Positions 18,520 through 23,488 of a DNA stretch of 23,488 nucleotides are shown piece by piece. Source of the stretch: Perkinsus olseni (taxonomy: Eukaryota > Perkinsozoa > Perkinsida > Perkinsidae); contig JABANP010000669.1 of assembly GCA_013115135.1 (NCBI GenBank), forward strand, positions 1 to 23,488. Direction: 5' to 3'. A program made the translations under genes and the position numbers. Under the pieces are notes generated by a model that worked only from the letters and a program-made list of their open reading frames with translations, was not told the DNA's origin and ran no database searches. Each line of letters begins with the position of its first letter. Position 1 is the first letter of the stretch.

Positions 18520-18792
18520 ATGTATAGTTCCAGATCGTATGGGGAGCAAGACCAAGTAGTATGGGTCTTTTTTGACTCTTCAGAGGGAGCATGCGCGGTA
18601 GCCTGCTACGTTGGTCATAAGTTAGCGTACGGCTCGGTCACTGCTTTACAGATAATCAAGTCAACTGGACGGTGCCAGGGAAGGAGTTGCAAGCTTTCAT
18701 GGATCATGATGCACTACCCTTTTGAGAGTCAGACTCCGAGCGGCATATTTATGTTTGCAGTGATAGTGAGATCGTCTCGATCGAATAGTTAA
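18520..18792 (+). pseudogene. Decayed small-protein gene
   Basis: The ATG frame at 18520 reads SYGEQDQVVWVFFDSSEGAC and on to VACYVGHK. After that a second frame looks better (SVRLGHCFTDNQVNWTVPGK, then AFMDHDALPF) and after an in-frame TGA continues ESDSERHIYVCSDSEIVSIE to a stop near 18789. A frame slip plus one nonsense codon would explain this. No signal peptide is visible and no family is recognised. Confidence 0.3.
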
Positions 18793-19938
18793 TGGCCTGC
18801 ATGATGAGCTCCCTATAGGCTATAGCTGAGAGAAGAAAAGGGGCGAAGTTACGAGAAGTTTTCGGCAAAGGTTCGCTTCAGTGTTCGGTCCGGTGGTTCG
18901 GTTGGTTCGTTTCCGAAAGCGAAACCGAACCAAACGAGTTGGTCGAGTTTAAGGGCCGGGGTCATACTGACAGCGTCACGCGTTCCGCGTGCTCCTGCCC
19001 GCCTTGAGTGTCTCAATTTGAGTCAATGCCATTGACTGACTATCTTACGTTGCCGCGTTGATCTATGATGTCAATTATAGTCTGCTGCTCATCCAGAGGT
19101 CGAGGAGGTGCCCACCAGCGGTTGATGTTGCAGCCCCGGGCTGCCAGCGCGAGCATTGCGCCTGGAGTTTGAGGCCGAGAAGGCTGATGAAGCCCGGAGA
19201 AAGGGCTCCTTCACTGGTTCTTTTCTTAATAAGAGAGATGTGCTCGACAAGCTTGCGGGCTGCGAGCAGTGCAGCTAGCTCGCGCCTAGACGATTCATGA
19301 AGATGTATCGAGAAGTTGTAAGTGCGCAAGGTTCGCGCACCTTAATCGGGCCCCCGGATGAAACGATCATCGTTTAACGATGCCACGTGGGGCATCGCCG
19401 AAGAGAGTATCGAGGGGTGTCTGTGGCAGTTGTGTAGATCATGGATACGCAAGGTCTGCGAGGACATGGCTAGAGAATATCGGACAACCGAGAGACTTCG
19501 TTATGAGAAGGGCGAGTGGCTTCGGTGTCTGTGATTTCTTATCCCTTCCCAGGTAAAACTATGGACGCTATAATAGATCTGGCCACCGAGTATGATACTG
19601 GAGCTGCGCCTACTGATCTTCCAGAGTGGATAATAGATAACGCTCATCGACTTCGGAAAAGATATCGTCGATTGTGTTATTTATTGTGGTACTTCATGCA
19701 ACGGTAAGTTTGAGACGGTTACAGGTTCTGAGATTTCTTCAGGTGCGATCCGGATGAACGGCGCGTGAAATTCTCCATTTATCGAATAGTTCGTGAAGCC
19801 TTAGATCGTTAAGCATGTTTCTGTTTCTTTGACTTAGCGTTGTGTGGTTAATTGATAATCCACGGTCCGTGGACCACGGACGCTTGTAGTCAAATGTAAT
19901 GTGTTAGCATATAACAAAAGAAGTAAGATAGTACACAG
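18793..19938. other. Gene-poor stretch with exon-like pieces
   Basis: A plus-strand frame at about 19123-19278 encodes a charged helix (LEFEAEKADEARRKGSF) after a possible TTGCAG acceptor. Another at 19554-19700 (TMDAIIDLATEYDTGAAPTD) ends near a GTAAGT donor at 19704. I could not link them into a gene. GGTTCGGTT/AACCGAACC pair across 18895-18931. One-base-spacer palindromes lie at 19021-19037, 19361-19375/19368-19382 and 19859-19873/19865-19881. Confidence 0.4.
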
Positions 19939-20696
19939 CTAATCACGGTTTAACATGGATAACGTCCACCGTCCAAAAAGGTGAAGTTGCGAGAGTCGTC
20001 GAACGCGGGTGAAGGCAACGCAAAACATATTCTTCCCTGCCCACGATGGGGTGTCAGCCCATAATCCAATATGGTCGGAGTCGAAGGTAGTGCCCTGTAC
20101 TTTGTGAATAGTAAGCCCATACGTTTGGATCATTGCGTATGATGCAGGGTTTGTCGTTGTCGGAGTTAGGGAGATGATCCGATCTGTAGACGTCCGTTAG
20201 AGTAAATTGCGGCCTTTACAGTCGATAATTCGACAGACCATACCATTGACATGGTCGACTGTCTTATTATGCTTGGTGACCAGCATATATTGCACGTCGT
20301 TAAGAACTAAGGGGATCTCCTCAGCGTAGACGTTTTGGGCCATAGCAAAGTCCTTACTGAAGTTGCCCACGGCCACGTTGCCAATGTCGTTCACACGAGT
20401 CGCTGCCGCACGAGTCATAGTTAGAATAGTAGCCTCAGGATATCTCGAAAAGAAGGAGGCGAAAGCCGCACCATCAGCTTTACTCGCAAACTTCGTCTGA
20501 TTTAAAATCTCATTGAGAATAGATTGCTCTACTCGTTTATGGCGAAGATGCTTTTGAAAATTAAGCAAATTAGCAATGCTAATTTAACATCAATGGTTCT
20601 CGACTGAGCAGTCAAAGTGGTGCATAAGACATTGCTCATGAAGTCCATCGAGTCCATCGACCATAAAAGTCCATCGACCGAGAAGCGTATAGAGTA
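19939..20696 (-). pseudogene. C-terminal remnant of a PIF1-like DNA helicase
   Basis: Three blocks in order fit the second half of PIF1/RRM3-type superfamily 1B helicases: a segment like the L-x-x-x-x-R region (TLTAQSRTIDVKLALLN, after frame correction), a helicase motif ATILTMTRAAATRVNDI with a later NG turn (HVNGMVCRI), and the C-terminal signature YGLTIHKVQGTTFD plus FCVAFTRVRRLSQLHLF. PIF1 enzymes unwind DNA 5' to 3'; related domains also occur in Helitron transposons. The Walker A and B motifs are missing, so the gene is 5'-truncated. Two lesions are visible: an 8-nt insertion making the palindrome 20567-20585, and an in-frame TAA at 20197-20199. Three copies of AGTCCATCGA lie at the 5' break (20642-20677). 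No Helitron ends were found. Confidence 0.8.
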
Positions 20697-21993
20697 TTAG
20701 CTCTATCATTTATACTGCGGTAGTATAAATCCGGGCTGAAAGTAATTGTGGGCTCCGGGTATAAAGCAGGGGTTTCCGACTATTCGCTCTTCAGCGAATA
20801 GTCGGTTATGAATCATAACCGAAACATCATAACTTATGATGTCCATCGACCTTTACTGTTTGTTATACCTCTTTCATAGCAATGGCGGGTTTGTCTAGTT
20901 TGTTCCAGGTTGCGAGGTGCGTGTGCGTGTGCGACTCGCAGTGCGAAGTTGCCAAGCTCCGAAGGGTGGAAGTCTGGTGCGAACGAGAACGCCGTGTGGT
21001 TTGAAACCTGACTCATGTTACATGAGGTTTCTCGATCCTATGTGCTAGAGTAATGTTACCTCGGCGAAAGGGCTTCACCTCTGGATTCCAGATTCGAGTG
21101 GAAATCGAGGTTCAAGAGTCTGGAACTTCGATTTCCACTCGATATTCCCACTCCGCCTCGCAGCGAGACTCTCGCCGAGACTGCATGTCGACAAAAAGGC
21201 AGTTCAATTAGTCCGAAATTGGGGAAGAATTCCACATCCTTGAGTCAATCATTAGTGCTGGCACACGCGTGCTGAAAATGCTGGCTTCATTATCCTATTG
21301 GCGATGCTTCACGGTGGGGACTCCAATGGGCTCAGCGGCTGAGCCTCAGCCTGAGCCTCAGCCCATGAGTAGTCTCCACTTGAGCGGTCGGTCGTGAGCT
21401 TTTGGGGTCCTTCATTGTGATCTCTATCGCTCGAGTCTCAAGTCGGGGGCCCCTGTAGGCGATCTCCATTAGAGTGGTTTCCAACCACTAATTGGTCGTG
21501 AGCGTTTCGGGGACTTCAGTTCATAATATGAAATGCATATCTCAAGCTCTTTATTGAATTCCTAAAGTCGGGAAAATTATGAATGGTCTCCATTAGGCAT
21601 GATCGACGTGTTCCATCGACATATCAAGGTGTGTATCGTGTTTTGTAGTTAACTAAAGCAATCTTTCAAGTATACATCGTGCATCTCGGGTACACAGGTT
21701 GTAAGCCACGACAGAGTAGATTATTATTATCTGCCCAATACGGTCTCTGTCACCGTTGATTCGTGTACCGTTGGTTAAGTACTAGTAGTACTGTACTATT
21801 TCATAAAATCGGTTCAATGCCACACGATTGTTATAACAGTGCGAAATGTTGAAACAACAACGGAGCGTTGCACTAGCTTAGGGCTGCTGAAATAAACATA
21901 TGCCGTTGTAACAGTGATGATTATCTCACTGAGATGCATTTAGAAAAGTTTTTCCTCTGTTGCCATACAGTATGGCCCAATCCCCGAGATTCA
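20697..21993. other. Gene-free hairpin region
   Basis: No supported gene. A 13-bp stem with a 4-base loop (20776-20805) overlaps a 10-bp-arm palindrome (20802-20822) and is followed at once by a 9-bp-arm one (20824-20842). An imperfect palindrome lies at 20709-20731 and a long hairpin at 21094-21142. Further one-base-spacer palindromes: 21012-21026, 21329-21345/21337-21351, 21778-21792 and 21962-21976. Confidence 0.55.
21094..21142. repeat. Hairpin, 20-bp arms, 9-base loop
   Basis: 21094-21113 and 21123-21142 are reverse complements except for one position. The arms contain TCGAGTGGAAATCGA. It has a longer loop than the one-base-spacer class. No gene abuts it, so a terminator role is unlikely; it could be a small-RNA precursor shape, but nothing in the sequence shows expression. 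Confidence 0.8.
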
Positions 21994-22345
21994 TCAGTCC
22001 CTCGTTAAAATGGCAGTCCTTCGTTGATGTAGGCTTTCTGTGTCGAATATTAAGGACTGATGATCATCACCGAGGCCTCCTCGGGGAACAGCAGTGACAA
22101 GTCGACTAGGACGACGATTTGATACCAGAATTGGAATCCATCCGGCCACAATCGATCCAGACGGAACCGCTGCTGGTGACCATCGCCCACATCGCATTAT
22201 GGGGGGCGTATTCCAGATACTCAATAGTCTTTCCATTCATGATCGCCTTACGGACACAGCGAATGAGCTGAGCCTGACAAGTTGATGCTCTCACGGCGCA
22301 GCACTCCAGTGGAGTGACTCCACGGCCACCATCAGCGCAATGCAA
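21994..22345 (-). pseudogene. Weak open frames, possibly one decayed gene
   Basis: One minus-strand frame (22345 to 22106) reads CVRKAIMNGKTIEYLEYAPH and NAMWAMVTSSGSVWIDCGR before a TAG. An overlapping frame continues to 21994 with VPRGGLGDDHQSLIFDTESL. A single shift between them would give about 110 aa. Its beginning overlaps a palindrome pair (22302-22316, 22309-22323). No domain, start context or signal peptide is recognised. Confidence 0.25.
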
Positions 22346-23488
22346 AATGACAACCTACGCAGCGATCGAGGGAGCAGCGGTTCGATAAGGGTACGTTGCG
22401 GTAACTATGTTGAGGAGCATCGCGATAAGTTACGAGACAAATGAGATCATACAAGACGTCATTAAATGAATCGTATGCAATTTGGCGTGAGCAATTCATC
22501 CACCAGGCCGACTGTTCAGTCACTGAATGGGGAAGTCACTGAATTTCAATGAGCACTCGTACGCTACAGCTCATTAAATGGCACTCACCACGCTGTCGGG
22601 CGGCTCGGGTCGTCCACTCAGCATACATCGCTGCGACCGGGTTGTTTCAGTACATGCTCTCCTCTCATCTTCGATAACAACAAGCCAAGAGCTGCTTGGT
22701 GGAAACAGGATGCAAAACTGAGCACAATAGGGAAGCACCGGCGAGCAGTGAACGCACACTCGCTCACTTTAAGCCTGCTCCGGCAGCTAGTTTCCTTTTT
22801 TCCGTCAGTCGGTCGAGAGATTTCTGATGCCATGTATAATGACTGTGAATAAAGATCGAAATTACGACGCCCGATGCTCCCTCGAATTGCGCTGCAGCCG
22901 ACAAGGCAGACTCGTAAATGGACCGCTGTCCTGATCCTGAGAATCATCCAGTACTAACATTAATACGTGAGCTAGGCACGAGAGACAGTCACAAGAGGAA
23001 TCATGAAATGAGGCAATCAATTGTGTACAATATTTCCTCACAGAATGCTAGTATGGGACGCCTCTCGAGGGCAGAGAACTACACAGTCAGTTTCCTGAGA
23101 AGAGCTAAGACACACTGTGGTATGCCCGTAGGATGAAGAGAGTGCACCATGTACTCTACACACGAGATGCTAAGCAATTCATATCAAGCCCTTCTACCAG
23201 TGCCCAGTACTTCAAGTAAGTCATCGAAGCGAACGGAGGGCCCGCGGGAAGAATCAAGTGTATTCACAGAAGATTCTGCTTCTGTTCGAAAATATAGAGT
23301 GGTACTAATGAGAGCAAGTTCGAGAAGCAACGCTTCTGAAGCATAGATAGCGTTTGGTTCAAACACTGTCAACAATCACCTCACAATTACCTAACAATTA
23401 TTAAGTGTTCAAACAGTTTGAATACTTCTAGATAATTTTCCATTCATAACGGACCGTTGTGTTATCAATTAACAAAACAACTCATGGG
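22346..23488. other. Right flank without supported genes
   Basis: Short overlapping frames only, none with a recognisable motif. A palindrome with one-base spacer lies at 23408-23422 (extending with one G-T mismatch to 23404-23426), ACAGAAG/CTTCTGT pair across 23266-23285, and AGTCACTGAAT is directly repeated near 22520-22545. Confidence 0.45.

Noticed and set aside
20197..20199. In-frame TAA in the helicase as a reassigned codon
   Set aside because: Other genes in the window end at TAA (8966, 6677) where coding composition also ends, and the helicase has another lesion, so decay is the simpler reading.
19939..20696. Helicase as part of a Helitron
   Set aside because: No Rep domain, no 5' TC end and no CTRR end with a hairpin were seen; only the C-terminal helicase part is present.
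1..23488. Mitochondrial origin (organelles can carry GC hairpins)
   Set aside because: Spliceosomal-type GT-AG introns and an LTR retroelement with target duplications point to nuclear DNA.

Overview
The window is eukaryotic. Three minus-strand loci split into short exons joined by GT-AG introns of mostly 36-82 bases. In two of them reading phase is kept through at least six consecutive introns. There is also an LTR retroelement with 4-bp target-site duplications and a decayed PIF1-type helicase. Compact intron-dense genes plus retroelements suit a fungus or an intron-rich protist. I cannot name the lineage, and all gene models below were made by eye.

Layout. 1-3264: no convincing gene; a degenerate tRNA-like sequence and two outward-facing arrays of about 21-bp repeats (1376-2040), then hairpin-rich DNA. 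3265-3720: one orphan open frame. 3721-5385: gene-free and packed with palindromes. 5386-6164: gene for a predicted secreted protein with an apparent one-base slip in a run of A. 6677-7141 and 7229-8251: two small multi-exon genes of unknown function, both minus strand. 8966-12296, with possible further exons to 12731: a long multi-exon minus-strand gene encoding a B-box zinc finger between coiled coils. 12752-15523: a non-autonomous LTR retrotransposon, minus orientation, with one long ORF of unknown family, inserted just 5' of the B-box locus. 15524-19938: decayed gene fragments. 19939-20696: PIF1-like helicase remnant. 20697-23488: hairpins and weak open frames.

The most unusual feature is not a gene. 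The window holds about 70 perfect inverted repeats whose arms (usually 7 bp, up to 19 bp) are separated by exactly ONE base, where chance predicts one or two with arms of 7 or more. They often overlap in chains offset by 7 bases. They crowd the gene-free DNA and are absent from the LTR element and the secreted-protein gene. In two coding regions, deleting one spacer base plus one arm copy (8 nt in the helicase, 7 nt in the gene at 6677-7141) restores an interrupted reading frame. This suggests a mutational process that inserts one base plus the reverse complement of the preceding 6-7 bases, as fold-back (snap-back) templated synthesis would.
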